This document shows positions 24,101 through 34,322 of a stretch of DNA of 64,000 nt, piece after piece. The notes below the pieces were generated by a model, which was given only the letters and a program-made list of their open reading frames with translations, was not told the origin of the DNA and ran no database searches. Source of the stretch: Apiotrichum sp. Y4204 (taxonomy: Eukaryota; Basidiomycota; Tremellomycetes; Trichosporonales; Trichosporonaceae); assembly GCA_025531455.1 (NCBI GenBank), contig JAMYHL010000009.1, positions 186,001 through 250,000 of the forward strand, read 5' to 3'. A program made the translations under genes and the position numbers. Position 1 is the first letter of the stretch. Each line of letters opens with the position of its first letter.

Positions 24101-25311
24101 CGTCGCAAGAACGCTCCGACCTGCTATCGCGCCACTTTATCTTTGCAGACACGGGCTCGGTCGCCATGTCGCTCCATCGCACGCTGTCTACCCCGTACGA
24201 GCACGTCATGCCGTTCCTCGAGAATATGCGGCTGTTCTGTGATAACACAATGCGCATGACGCTTCGCCCAAACACGCTGTATGCCGGCGTTACCATTGTA
24301 CAGGCGACACCATTCGACGGCCTGCGCATTCTGCTCAATGAGAAGAACCGCGCCCAGCTGCCGATGCGCGAGGTGTGCACGTTTTCCACCCTTCCTGGTC
24401 TTCCGGTGAATGTCTCTGAGGGTCTGGCGGGGACAATCGACGAGATTGGTGAGGCGGTGACCTGGCTGGAGGGTATGAACCTCTTGTCGGTCATTACGCG
24501 CAACATGTCGGCTGAGGCTGCCCGTGTGGGTGGCCCTCGTGTGGGTCGTCTACTTGCCGCTCTTGAGCGTGCCATTGTGCCTATGCTCGACGAGTTGCTG
24601 TCAGCCGACGACATGGCGTACATCCTCCCGCGTCTTACGCTCCACCCAGTGCTCGTTCCTCTCACTCCTGCGACGCCGGCGCGCAAGGGTCAGCCGGGCT
24701 GGACTCCCCCGCACATTATCGTCTTCTACGCAAACTACGATGTCGCCGTCAACAATTTTGGCGACAAGTGGCTCCCGTTCAAGCTCTTCCGTGTGCAGCA
24801 CGAGTGTGTCATGGCATCCAAAATCAGCGCTCTCACCCGCCAGGGAGCTGTTGACACGCCGTCGGTGAGGATGTTGCGCGCACCGTCGCCGGCCATCTCC
24901 CCCGGTCCGTCCATTGCCAGCTCGTTCCCAGGGGACGGCGGCAGCGGACGCTACTCGTACGCCCGTCGCCCGTCCAAGGTCCAGTTTGAGGTTCCTGACC
25001 CCGTAAACGCTGGAACAGGGTACACCTTTCCCCCGCGCGAGCCTGGCAGCACACCAGTGAGCTCGAACGGCAATCCCCACAACAGCGTATACAGCACTGG
25101 TGCGGCGAGCACCATCCCGTCGCCGACCACCACTAACTCGTTCCCGACCTGGTCGTCGCGCGACCGCACTATGCCGCGCCGATCGTCCCTCGCAAGGAGC
25201 ATGTTCCGCGACGAAACCCCCGAGGTCCAACTGGTCCGCCCCGGTGTTGCAGCTTGGGACCCCAACTGGCTGCTCCACCTGCTCCGCACCCGCTTGCGCG
25301 CCGAACCTTAA
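21113..25311 (+). CDS. MHYT-domain seven-helix membrane sensor protein
   Basis: Exons 21113-23051 and 23093-25311 give 1385 aa; the 41-nt intron splits the second MHYT motif exactly at Met/His. MHYT domains were defined in bacteria as membrane sensors whose Met and His residues may bind a metal such as copper and sense O2, CO or NO. Three motifs are visible: AMHFVG (Met204), AMHYIG (Met646) and GMHYSA (Met714), each in a hydrophobic helix (FVVLSYFISFVGSICTLELL; CAGICFGAVSTFAMHF; VLSLVASCVAMTFAFFVMG; VVGSVVIACGAVIIALYIMFII; VAIILAGAVCGMHYSAMMG; LVAALAFVACLAVTVFIL). Between motifs 1 and 2 lies an insert of about 350 residues, Pro/Ser-rich and acidic. The C-terminal 600 residues follow RRRVVVASVLLDNNGRMLVS, a possible PAS-like start, and are otherwise not assigned; the tail is Ser/Pro-rich. 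The frame is open to 21104; ATG 21161 is an alternative start. Confidence 0.85.
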
Positions 25312-25706
25312 GGAACTCTCGAAACCCAATCTCCCTCAATCATCCTGCCCATCATAACTCATCCAAAACACCTCGCAGCCTCTGGAGGCCGCAGACCCTC
25401 TGAACTATCCTCTACTTTACCCGTATCTCTAGTACTCTAGTCCTATAACGCGCACACATTGCATCCATCAATAGTCTCGGCCCATTTGTTGTCCACGTAC
25501 CGATCGCCTCATGGCGGATGCATGGCTTGGTATGCTGTATAATGCGGTGAGCTAGGCGGGGAGAGGAAGTGTAGCGTTATTATGAGTGAGAGCACTACTT
25601 TGGTCATGTCAGATGGCGTTGGCGTTTCCTGTTGCTCACAGTAACTAGATCTCTACAGGGCATCAACTCATCGCCCCACACCCATAAACAATGCAATATA
25701 ATACAT
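25312..25706. other. Convergent 3' interval between the MHYT gene and GEMIN2
   Basis: This 395-nt stretch separates two convergent stop codons. It should hold both 3' UTRs. No gene or repeat seen. Confidence 0.5.
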
Positions 25707-26753
25707 CTAAGGCAAGGGCAACCGGCTCATCATCCGCTCAAACTCGTCCACGAGGTCCCACTGCGCCCACCCAGCAACAACAGAGTGGATGGCGACCCAC
25801 GCGCGCGCAATGTCCCCATCAACATCTCCCGCACTTCCACCAACATCCCGATCCCGTCCCGCCGGCTCGGATCTGGGCGCCGCATCACGCACGCGTTTCC
25901 GCCGCGCGCCAAGCGTCCACCGCACCGCGTCCTCGCTCCCCGCCGGATCCCCATAAAACCCCAGCTGGACCGGCGCGCCCTCGAGCTCTTCTTTCCCCCG
26001 TGCGCCCGTGTACCGCTCCGCGATAAACCCCGCAATTTCACGGGCAAACGACCGCAGCCGCGACGTACTCTCGCTGTCTAGATGCGAGGGGAGGGTCGCG
26101 AGGAGGGCAAATAGCCACCGGCCGCGATGGGCCGGCAGCGAGAGTGGGGATTCCGGCGTCAAGTGTTCGAGCACCGCGAGAGACGTGTGCTGCCTGTCAG
26201 AATGGAAATAACTAGAGGTTCTCTCACGGTATCAAGCCGCCGCAATACGCCCAACAGGGGTTCTCGCGGCACGGGGCGCGCATTCGCCGCCTCCTCCTCG
26301 TCCATCTCGTCCTGGCCATCAACGTATGCGCGCCACCCCTCCGCGTCCGCGCTGAGGGGGAGAAAGTCGTCGGAGCTCGGCGCCGAATCATCCCGCCACG
26401 AGGCAATGTGCGCGCGGTACGCGGCAAAGTGCGCGGCGAAGACGACAGCCCACGACTCGCGCGGGAGCACCGGATGCCGTTCTGTAAGTGTTTCCGGTTG
26501 TGATGGTGTTTCAAGGACGCGGGATTTCGGCGCCGGCGCCTCGACGCGCGTGACGAATGGCCGTTTCGCGTTTTCCCGTCTTTTACGGTCAGCATAGCCA
26601 GGTACTGGGATTGAGGACTCACGCCGCGAGGGCGAGGAATGTCGCGCCGTCCTCGGGGTCGCCGGAAAAGTCGTCCGGGAGGCGCGCGACGGGGAGAACC
26701 TGCGCGCTTCCTGTTGGTGGAGCGTCGTCTTCTTCGTTGCGCGCGCGTTTCAT
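25707..26753 (-). CDS. GEMIN2: Gemin2/SIP1-family protein (snRNP assembly)
   Basis: Gemin2 (SIP1; Brr1 in budding yeast) holds Sm proteins for loading onto spliceosomal snRNAs. Exons 26753-26623, 26579-26228 and 26189-25707 join in frame to 321 aa; the introns are 43 and 38 nt. The N-terminal LPVARLPDDFSGDPEDGATFLALAA and following RENAKRPFVTRVE match the start of the family, where a DPxDGxxYL motif precedes a basic segment. Later features are LLGVLRRLDTHTSLAVLEHL and the C-terminal WLFALLATLPSHLDSESTSRLRSFAREIAGF, the conserved helical core, then IARAWVAIHSVVAGWAQWDLVDEF. The start MKRARNEEDD is preceded by an open frame but the upstream part is not conserved-looking. Divergent from ARO2 across 374 nt. 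Confidence 0.85.
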
Positions 26754-27127
26754 CGGGTTGCAGTGCAGTGGGGGCGAATCTTGATAGTCTGGGTGTTGGA
26801 AGTGGCGACAACAACAGTGGCTCGCAGTGACTTGAGGTTGTTGTCTTTGTCGCTGTCGAGGTGAGGTGAGACCAACTTTTATCACGTGATTAAACTGTCA
26901 TTCTTTCACGCGGCAATCACGCCGATCCCACGCCCTCCTCCAATTCTGTCGTGATCGGCAACAGCGGCAATCGACTCGGCCTGCAAAGCTGGGATTTTCG
27001 ATTCGACGATTTCCAGACGACGACACAAAGAAAGGTCAAACCTAACCCGACTGGCCCGAGGCCCGACTTTTCCACTCCTTGTCCATACCCTCTATCCCAT
27101 CTCCCACTCCCATCTATTCCACCCACC
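26754..27127. promoter_or_regulatory. Divergent promoter region GEMIN2 / ARO2
   Basis: 374 nt between divergent start codons, with TCACGTGA at 26882-26889 near the middle. The ARO2 side from about 27060 is CT-rich. Confidence 0.5.
26882..26889. promoter_or_regulatory. TCACGTGA E-box palindrome (within ATCACGTGAT)
   Basis: The perfect 10-nt palindrome ATCACGTGAT spans 26881-26890. It is 129 nt from the GEMIN2 start and 239 nt from the ARO2 start, and repeats the 8-mer found in the HEM15 promoter. Confidence 0.45.
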
Positions 27128-28456
27128 ATGTCCTCGTTCGGCAGCGCGTACCGCGTGCACACGTACGGCGAGAGCCACTGCAAGTCTGTTGGGTGTATTG
27201 TTGATGGCGTGCCGCCCGGCCTGGCGCTCACCGAGGAGGATATCCAGGTCCAGCTGTCCCGGAGGCGGCCGGGGCAGAGCGATATCACTACTGCTGTGAG
27301 TATAAGGGATGGGAGCGAGAGAGCGGGGCGGGGATTGGAGATGAACTCTGCGATGGAGAGTATGCAGGTGGCGGAGGGAAAACATAACAGGCGGAGGCTA
27401 GAGAGACCATTCGTGCTCACCCCGTAGCGCTCCGAGTTCGACACCGTCCACCTCCAGTCTGGCACCGAGCACGGCGTGACGCTCGGCACGCCGATTGGCC
27501 TGCTCGTCCAGAACAAGGACCAGCGGCCGCACGACTACACCGAGACGGACCTGTACCCCCGCCCCTCGCACGCCGACTACACGTACCTGGCCAAGTACGG
27601 CATCAAGGCGTCGTCTGGCGGCGGACGCGCGTCGGCCCGCGAGACGATTGGCCGTGTCGCTGCTGGCGCGATTGCGGAAAAGTACCTCAAGGAGGCGTAC
27701 GGCGTGGAGATTGTTGCGTTTGTCGGGTCTGTCGGCCCCGTCGCCCTCCCCTTCTCCCAGGAGGAGGACGAGGTCCTCGGCAAAGAGTACCTCGACCTCG
27801 TCCAGAATGTCACCCGCGAAGAGGTCGACAAGGAAATCACCCGCTGCCCGCACGCCGAGACGAGCAAGAAGATGGAGGAGGTCATCCGTGCCGCCAAGGC
27901 GCGCGACGACTCGCTCGGCGGAACCGTCACCTGTGTGATCCGCAACTGCCCCCTTGGCCTCGGCGAGCCGGCGTTTGACAAGCTCGAGGCGGTCCTCGCG
28001 CACGCCATGCTCTCCATCCCGTCCACAAAGGGCTTTGAGATTGGTTCCGGATTCCGCGGCACGATCTTCCCCGGCTCGCGCCACAACGACCCGTTCGTCG
28101 CCGACCCCGCCAAGGGCGACAACCGCCTGCGCACAACGACCAACTGGTCGGGCGGCATCCAGGGCGGCATCTCAAACGGCGAAGACATCTACTTCCGCGT
28201 CGCGTTCAAGCCCCCCGCCACCATCTCGCAGGAACAGCAGACGGCGCAGTACTCTGGCGACGCGGGCGTGCTCGCCGCGCGCGGACGCCACGACCCCTGC
28301 GTCGTCCCCCGCGCTGTCCCCATTATCGAGACCATGTCCGCCATTGTCATCATGGACATGCTCCTCCAGCAGAACGCGCGCAAGGCCACCGCAGCCCTCC
28401 TCCCGCCCGTCACGAGCCTGCCTCCGACCATGGTGTTCCCCGGACAGCGCAAGTAG
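27128..28456 (+). CDS. ARO2: Chorismate synthase
   Basis: Last step of the shikimate pathway: EPSP to chorismate, using reduced FMN, in the cytosol. Exons 27128-27295 and 27428-28456 give 398 aa, close to the fungal norm (yeast 376); the single intron is 132 nt. All three family signatures are present: [18 protein letters not shown] near the start, [18 protein letters not shown] in the middle and [17 protein letters not shown] near the end. The start is in a good context (CACCATGTC). Fungal enzymes reduce their own FMN (bifunctional); nothing in the sequence argues against this. Confidence 0.97.
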
Positions 28457-29185
28457 ATACTGCGGGTGTAGAAATTCATGGGCTGTGGCCGGAGTTGTAG
28501 ATTGAGCAGATAGATTGACAGGATTCCGAGATGCAGAGATGGTATATAGGAATATGGGAATGTCTTGGGGGACGTAAAGGGTAACTGCAGGAGTGCCACC
28601 CCAGCCGGTTATGAAAAAGTCCGAAATCCCGACGCGTGTGATTTTTATTTTCCCATGCCGCTTCCCTTGATCCCCTGGGTGGTGAGGAACGCATCGGCAC
28701 GCGCGCTCGCCACCGCCCATCCGACGCGACATGTCGGGTCTAGAGAGCCGCAAGCCGCAAAGCGTGCAGAGCGTGCTCTGAGAGAGGACAAGAAGACAAG
28801 CCCCCAAAAGCTCATGTCAGGTCCAAAAGAAGCCCTATCAGAATGGCGGGAACAAGGGGTGAGACGGTGAGCGGCGGGCAAGGTGACGAAAGAATCGCGG
28901 AATCGAGGCCATCAAAGATCAGAGAATGGGGGGTGGCAAACTCTGTTTGTGTACGTTGTGTGCCGAGTCATGTCCAAAAGTCAACAACAACAACACTCGT
29001 ACACGGTACACTCAAAGTACTCGAATCCGGACATCGGGTCACAAACTTGTCAACTGCTCATCTTCTGATATCAACGACGGACAACACTTCGTACACTTCT
29101 CCACTGTCCCCAGCTGTATCCTATTCCATCCACATCCACCTCCTGTATTACCCCCCACATCACTCTTCTCTCCACAACGCCCAGC
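28457..29185. other. Interval between ARO2 and the Spo12-like gene
   Basis: 729 nt with no supported gene. The left part is the ARO2 3' UTR, including a TATATAGG at about 28543. The right part is the promoter of the Spo12-like gene, with CAACAACAACAAC at 28982-28994 and a CT/CA-rich leader. Confidence 0.4.
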
Positions 29186-29755
29186 ATGACCCACCTCTCC
29201 GCCCCGGCAACGAGCGCAGCCTCCAGCCCAAAGATTGCGCCGATGCACGACCCCGCGCGCTCCGCCGTCGTCTCCCAGCCCAAGCCCCTGGGCGCAACCC
29301 ATCGTGAGTGCTGTCTCTATACTCTAGCCCGACCGTGTACTCACGACAGCGAACCAGGTCGTCCCCGGCCAGACGGTCGACCCCTCGGTCCCGGGTGCGT
29401 CGCTGAGCCAGAAGGCGCTCCTCGCCAAGAAGTTTGCCGAACAGAACAAGTGGGTGTGCGAGTCTGACAACCCGAGGAATACTCACACCAGGCCCACGTT
29501 CTCCCCTACGGACGCGATCCAGTCGCCGTGCACGGCCAAGCTGAACAGTGCCAAGCAGCGCCGGTTTGCAAAGTGAGTGCTGGAGTTCGATGGTCTGAAG
29601 GCTACATAAATACCCCATCAGCCGCAACACAAACCCCAGTGTCAACACTCCTCCACACCCTGTCCCAAAGGACCCCGCTGACACTCAGGGCCACTACATC
29701 GGTCGCCGCACGCCTTGCCACGCTGGGCGACGAGAACGCCGACATCCAGAGGTAA
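29186..29755 (+). CDS. Small Spo12-family-like protein
   Basis: Four exons, 29186-29303, 29350-29449, 29492-29572 and 29689-29755, join in frame to 121 aa. The central KPTFSPTDAIQSPCTAKLNSAKQRRF resembles the short conserved motif of the Spo12 family (SPxDxIxSPxxxKL), small regulators of mitotic exit that act with the FEAR network and carry Ser-Pro sites for cyclin-dependent kinase. The N-terminal half is Ala/Ser/Pro-rich; the end ARLATLGDENADIQR is short and charged. The last acceptor was chosen because a CTGAC branch precedes it and the frame then closes after a sensible tail; an upstream acceptor at 29629-29631 (exon start 29632) would give a longer, unlikely basic extension. Family assignment is by motif only. 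Confidence 0.6.
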
Positions 29756-29875
29756 CCGCGGCAGGCCGCGCCTCGGCCGCAAAGCAGCCAGCGCCACGCC
29801 ACGCCCTGCCCAGGTGTCTCAGTTTTCTCTCGTCTCGTTGTCAATATCCATACAGCGCACCAGGCGCTCTGTTTG

Positions 29876-29911
29876 CCATTCCATTCCACTCCACTCCACT
29901 CCATTCCACTC
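29876..29911. repeat. CCATTCCACTC pentamer tandem repeat
   Basis: About seven copies of the 5-nt unit CCACT/CCATT just after the Spo12-like stop codon, in its probable 3' UTR. Confidence 0.7.
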
Positions 29912-30805
29912 TGATCCGTCCCCACCCGCCGTTGTCACCTGTAAAGCAAGATTCGAAAACAAAGTACAAGTCCGAATGCCCCTTCCGCCCGGCGCGGCGC
30001 TGTAACTTAGCCCACTCCCAGTGCCATATCCCATCCCCTTTCCTGTAGTCCTGATACGATGCGATGCAAGACATGCATGTGGACGGAGAGGTCGCGAAAG
30101 AGGCTTGTTTGGTCAGGGTGACTGACTGCGCAGCGCCCACTGAGAGAGTATTGTAACATGCCATTGGCGCAAACTGCCATCGGCCGGTCGGCAACCAGCA
30201 GAGTGAGCGAGCACGTCGTCCTCAGTCCGAAACAGACAGGTATATTGATGATGCATTGCAGGGCAGTGAAGGTGACACACCGCACCAAGTTTGCCCAGCA
30301 TGCCAGCGTCCGTGCGCCGCAGCCTGCCGCTCGCAGCTCGCAGCCAGAAGCGATCGGCTTATGCGGCTCAGATCGCTCAGACCCTCGCACCCGGCGCTCC
30401 GACAGGCTGATGGTAGCTCCCGACAAGCATCAAGCATAGAAAGTGAGCGTGACCCGTCCGGCGTGACATCCTGCCGCAGTATATACAGTATGGAGTTGCT
30501 GTAAAGAGGGTATGCATTGGGTGGTGGCTGTGGTGGGTTGTTGTTGTAGTATTAATTAGGGTTTGCTGTGCACTGTAGCAGCAGAGAGTTGGCGGTTGGC
30601 GGTTTGTCCCGAAGCGTGGCTGGCAGAGCGACGGAGACCCCGTACGGTGACGGAATGAACAGAACAGCCAGAGCCAGGCAGCCCTGCTATGCCAAGCCAT
30701 TCGGCTCCCACCGCCACAACTCACCCATGCTGCCCATTTTAAACACTCGCACGCACCTCGGGGGATGTCTTGCTTTTTCTTCTGCAACGGCACTTTGCAC
30801 TTTGC

Positions 30806-30846
30806 ACTCCATCACATCCCATCTCATCTCATCGCATCGCATCGCG
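30806..30846. repeat. CATCTC/CATCGC repeat before the NRAMP start
   Basis: CATC units every 5 nt (CATCCCATCTCATCTCATCG) followed by three GCATC units, ending 23 nt before the start codon. It closely resembles 18833-18876 in the leader of the MHYT gene. Confidence 0.55.
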
Positions 30847-30868
30847 ATAGCGTATTGCGCCAGCCACG

Positions 30869-32889
30869 ATGCTCTCCTTCGCGCGGCTCCGGAGGATCGT
30901 TGGGCGGTGAGTCGGTCCTGGCGGGTGGCAAGATCTCGAGCTGTAGAGGGCAGTAACCACACGTCGTGTGACCCCTAGGTAGCCATAGGTGGTGTCGCAT
31001 CGACAGCTCCAACGATCTCGCCCCGCGCCCCGCTCTCAATCCATCCCCCCACTAACATCAGCCATCTCAAGCACTTCATCGGCCCCGGCCTGGTCGCGAG
31101 TGTCGCGTACGTCGACCCCGGAAACTGGGCTACCGACCTACAGGCCGGCGCGCACTATGGCTCCAAGCTCCTGTTCGTCGTCTTCATTGCGGGCATTGCT
31201 GCCCTGCTCCTCCAGATTCTTTCTGTTCGCGTCGGCGCCGTCACCTCGAAATCCCTGCCGCGCGTCACCCGCGAACTGATCCTCTCATGGGAAGCCAAGC
31301 GGCCGCAGTACAAGCGCGCATACCGCGCCCTCCTGTGGACGCTGTGGGCGCTCGCGGAGATTGCAATTATCGCGACGGATCTCGCCGAGCTGCTTGGCAG
31401 TGCCATTGCGCTCAACCTCCTCTTCCCGAAACTCCCGCTGTTTGCCGGTGTGCTCATCACCGCTGCGGACGTCATGATTGTGCTCGTCTTCTTCTCGTCG
31501 AGCAACGGCCGCAGGGGTATGCTCTTCTTTGAGATCCTCATCGTCGTCCTCGTCCTCGCTGTTTTCGTCAGCTTTATGATCCTACTCGACCTCATCAAGC
31601 CGCCGTGGCGCGAGATCTTCTTCGGCCTCGTGCCCTCGAAGACTCTTGTCAACCCTGGAGCACTGTACATTGGTGTCGGAATCATCGGAGGTGAGTCCGA
31701 GGTGCTTTAGAATGACCCTCTAACTCCAGCCACCGTCATGCCGCACGCGCTCTTCCTCGGATCCCACCTCGCGTCCATCGACCGTCTCGATATGCTCCCC
31801 CGCAAGCCATCACGCAAGCGCGGTCCGCGGAATAACATTCTCCCCGCGCTGAACCCCCTGTCGGTGCTCCGCAGGCGCAAGGCGCGCGCCGAGGGCGAGG
31901 ACGCTGCCGCTGGAGACGTGCCCCTCGAGCGCATGCGTTCCGATGCCACTTCGGTGGATGAGGGCGCGGCGTCGTCAGCCGTTATTCCCCGCTCCGGCCT
32001 CGACTTTTCGCTTTCCCAGCTTGAGAGCCAGAAGGATGTTGCAGACGCCGCTGACAAGGAAGACTTGGACGCCGAGTACGAGGCCGCGATGAAGCGCTAC
32101 GAGTCGGACATTCGTGCATTTGACCGCATCCGCTGGGTCGACCTGCATGTCAACCACGGCACGGTGGACACCGCGTACTCGCTCCTGGGATTCGCCCTCA
32201 CCATCAACTCGGCCATCTTGACGCTTGCTGCAGCTGCATACTACTTTAACCGCGACCAGACGGGGGCTAACCCCGACGACGCCGACATATTCGGGGCCCA
32301 CGCGCTTATCAAGGACTACATCGGTACCGGGGCTGGCATCATTTTTGCGCTCGCACTCCTGTGCGCAGGCCAGAGCGCGTCGATCACTGCTACCCTCGCG
32401 GGCCAGGTCGTGTCCGAGGGCTTCCTCGAGTGGCGCACGTCGCCCATGGTCCGCCGCCTGATCACGCGTCTCATTGGTGTCGTCCCCGCCGCGGCTGTCG
32501 CCGCAGCCGTCGGCCCCAAGGGCCTCGACGACATGCTCGTCGCGTCCCAGGTCATCCTGTGTATCGTGCTTCCGACCGTCAGCATCCCGCTCGTGTACAT
32601 CTGCTCCCGCAAGGACATTATGTTTGTTGATGGCCCGCTGGAGGATATCGATCCGGTTCCGGAGGTCCTCGAGACCGAGGATGCCCAGACGCCTTCTGGT
32701 GGCGAGTCTCCCGTCCGCAGCCCGACGCCGCCGGACCACACGGTCGTGCGCGTTACGACGCCGACCCCGCGCCGCCGCAAGACGTATGCCTCGCCGATGT
32801 GGGTCAACGTGCTGGGATATTTCCTCTGCGCGGTGGTCATTCTTGCAAACGGCTATGTCATTGTGCAGCTCGCCCTCGGCAATGGATAA
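30869..32889 (+). CDS. NRAMP-family divalent metal transporter
   Basis: Proton-coupled Mn2+/Fe2+ importer of the Nramp (Smf) family, in the plasma membrane or endomembranes. Exons 30869-30906, 31062-31690 and 31730-32889 give 608 aa. The metal-binding DPGN motif lies in TM1 (Asp31) and the ATVMPH motif in TM6 (Met226-His228), the key residues of the family. TM8 contains CAGQSASITATLAGQ. Between TM6 and TM7 a basic, Ser-rich and then acidic loop of about 125 residues (RKPSRKRGPRNN..., later EEDLD-type acids) is longer than in bacterial relatives and is a likely site of regulation by phosphorylation or ubiquitin. The last helix is NVLGYFLCAVVILANGYVIVQLAL. Exon 1 (13 aa) is inferred: it starts at a good ATG and keeps frame, but other short upstream exons are possible. 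Confidence 0.9.
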
Positions 32890-33489
32890 GTGGAGAGTGT
32901 GATCTTGGAGTGGCGAGGAGGTCCTACGGGCTAGGGAAAATCAAGCATATGTACCACATTTAAAGCTACAGTAATGCATCCAGAATAGCATCATACGAGT
33001 AGGGGACATGAAGTTTACACATTCAAGTTGATTCAACGAACGGTGAGTGGCGAAAAGAGGAAGCGTGCGGCGCCAGCACCATCGCATGTGATGCTCCCGT
33101 GATTTGCGTCGCGTCTCGGCGGGTCGTGGAGAGGAGAGTGGGGAGTGTCGCTGAGCAGCAAGAAAACGGCACGCAGACGCTCAGTCATCTGTTGGTTGAG
33201 ACTGAAAAAGACGAGTAGAGAGAAAAGGATTGAATGAGGTGTTGACGTGGTCGCTTGCGCCGGTTCCGGTTCCGCGCGTCCGATCCAAGCCCCGAGTGGC
33301 GCGGACCGCCGTCGCGCGGTCGTGTGCTCGTCGCTCGTTGCATCCTCCTCATCACCATCACATCTCACCATCTCCACTTCTCCACCTCTTCCTCTCCACC
33401 CCTCTACATACACTCTCTCAACGCTCCCCACTCCTCAATCCTCTTCTCACAAGCTCACACCACACTTTCCCTCCAGCATTCCCACCACA
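32890..33489. other. Interval between the NRAMP gene and CUE1
   Basis: 600 nt without a supported gene; NRAMP 3' UTR on the left, CUE1 promoter on the right. From about 33340 the plus strand is CT-rich (CTCCACTTCTCCACCTC), like other leaders here. Confidence 0.45.
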
Positions 33490-34190
33490 ATGTCAGACAT
33501 ACTCCCGACCCTCATCCTCATCGGTCTAGTCTACGCTCTGTACCGATACCTCACCGGCCCGCGTACGTTCTCAGCTTTTTGTCAATTCTCACGCGTGCGC
33601 AGGACCACCAGCCGACCCCCTCCGCGGCGTCAAGCGCGAGATGGTCGAGGCCGTCGCCGCCGCCTTTCCCGATATACCCCTTGACAATGTCGTCTACTCG
33701 CTGTCCCGCACGCGGTCGGCGCAGACCACTAGCGAGATCATCCTCGAGCGCGGCAGCTTACCCCAGGTAAGTGGAGTGTGTGCTGCGGGTATCAGTATCG
33801 GCACCGGGCGCAATCTCTCCTTCTATTCCCATCTCATCTCACACCAGCCCCCCGCCGGCTTCACTGTGCCGGACACTTTACGCCCGACGCCGGCGCCCGC
33901 ACCTGCGTCCGGCTCGTCCTCGGCGTCGTCTGCCGCCGCACCCGTCGCAAAGGCGCAGTCCCTCATCGAGCGGTACAACCTCTCGTCGCGGGTCGCTGCC
34001 GCGCCTGCCGAGAGCGATTCACAGGGCAAGTGGGAGGCGACGCGGGAGGAGCGCGAGCGCGAGCTGCGCGCGCGCAAGGAGCGCATGATTCTCGAGGCGC
34101 GCAGGTGGGTACTTTTAACAGAATGGCTATCCCGATCCTGACCACAGACGCATGCTCGAGAAGCAGAAGACGGCAGGCAAGGCCGAGTAG
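33490..34190 (+). CDS. CUE1: CUE1-like ER membrane protein with CUE domain
   Basis: Cue1 anchors the E2 enzyme Ubc7 at the ER and stimulates ubiquitin chain growth in ER-associated degradation. Exons 33490-33562, 33603-33766, 33848-34104 and 34148-34190 give 178 aa (yeast Cue1: 203). One membrane helix at residues 5-21 (LPTLILIGLVYALYRYL) is followed by a CUE domain at about 33-80: VKREMVEAVAAAFPDIPLDNVVYSLSRT...TSEIILERG, with the FP and LL-like dipeptide positions of the ubiquitin-binding surface (here I-I). A Pro/Ala/Ser linker leads to AQSLIERYNLSSRV and a charged helix ending in MLEKQKTAGKAE, where yeast Cue1 has its Ubc7-binding region. Size, order and topology all agree with Cue1. Confidence 0.8.
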
Positions 34191-34322
34191 CGCATGCATT
34201 TCATCTCACCGGACCGACATCTACAGCGTGGCTCATGGATTATGGTTTGGGACAGTTGGTAGCTAACAACGGGATACATGGCTCAAGACTGGGGTTTTTG
34301 CGCGTTTTGCCCCATCGGTGTC

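Larger units (their letters stand above)
29756..30868. other. Interval between the Spo12-like gene and the NRAMP gene
   Basis: 1113 nt with no supported gene. It holds a CCATT/CCACTC pentamer run at 29876-29911 and, just before the NRAMP start, a CATCTC/CATCGC repeat at 30806-30846. Confidence 0.45.
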
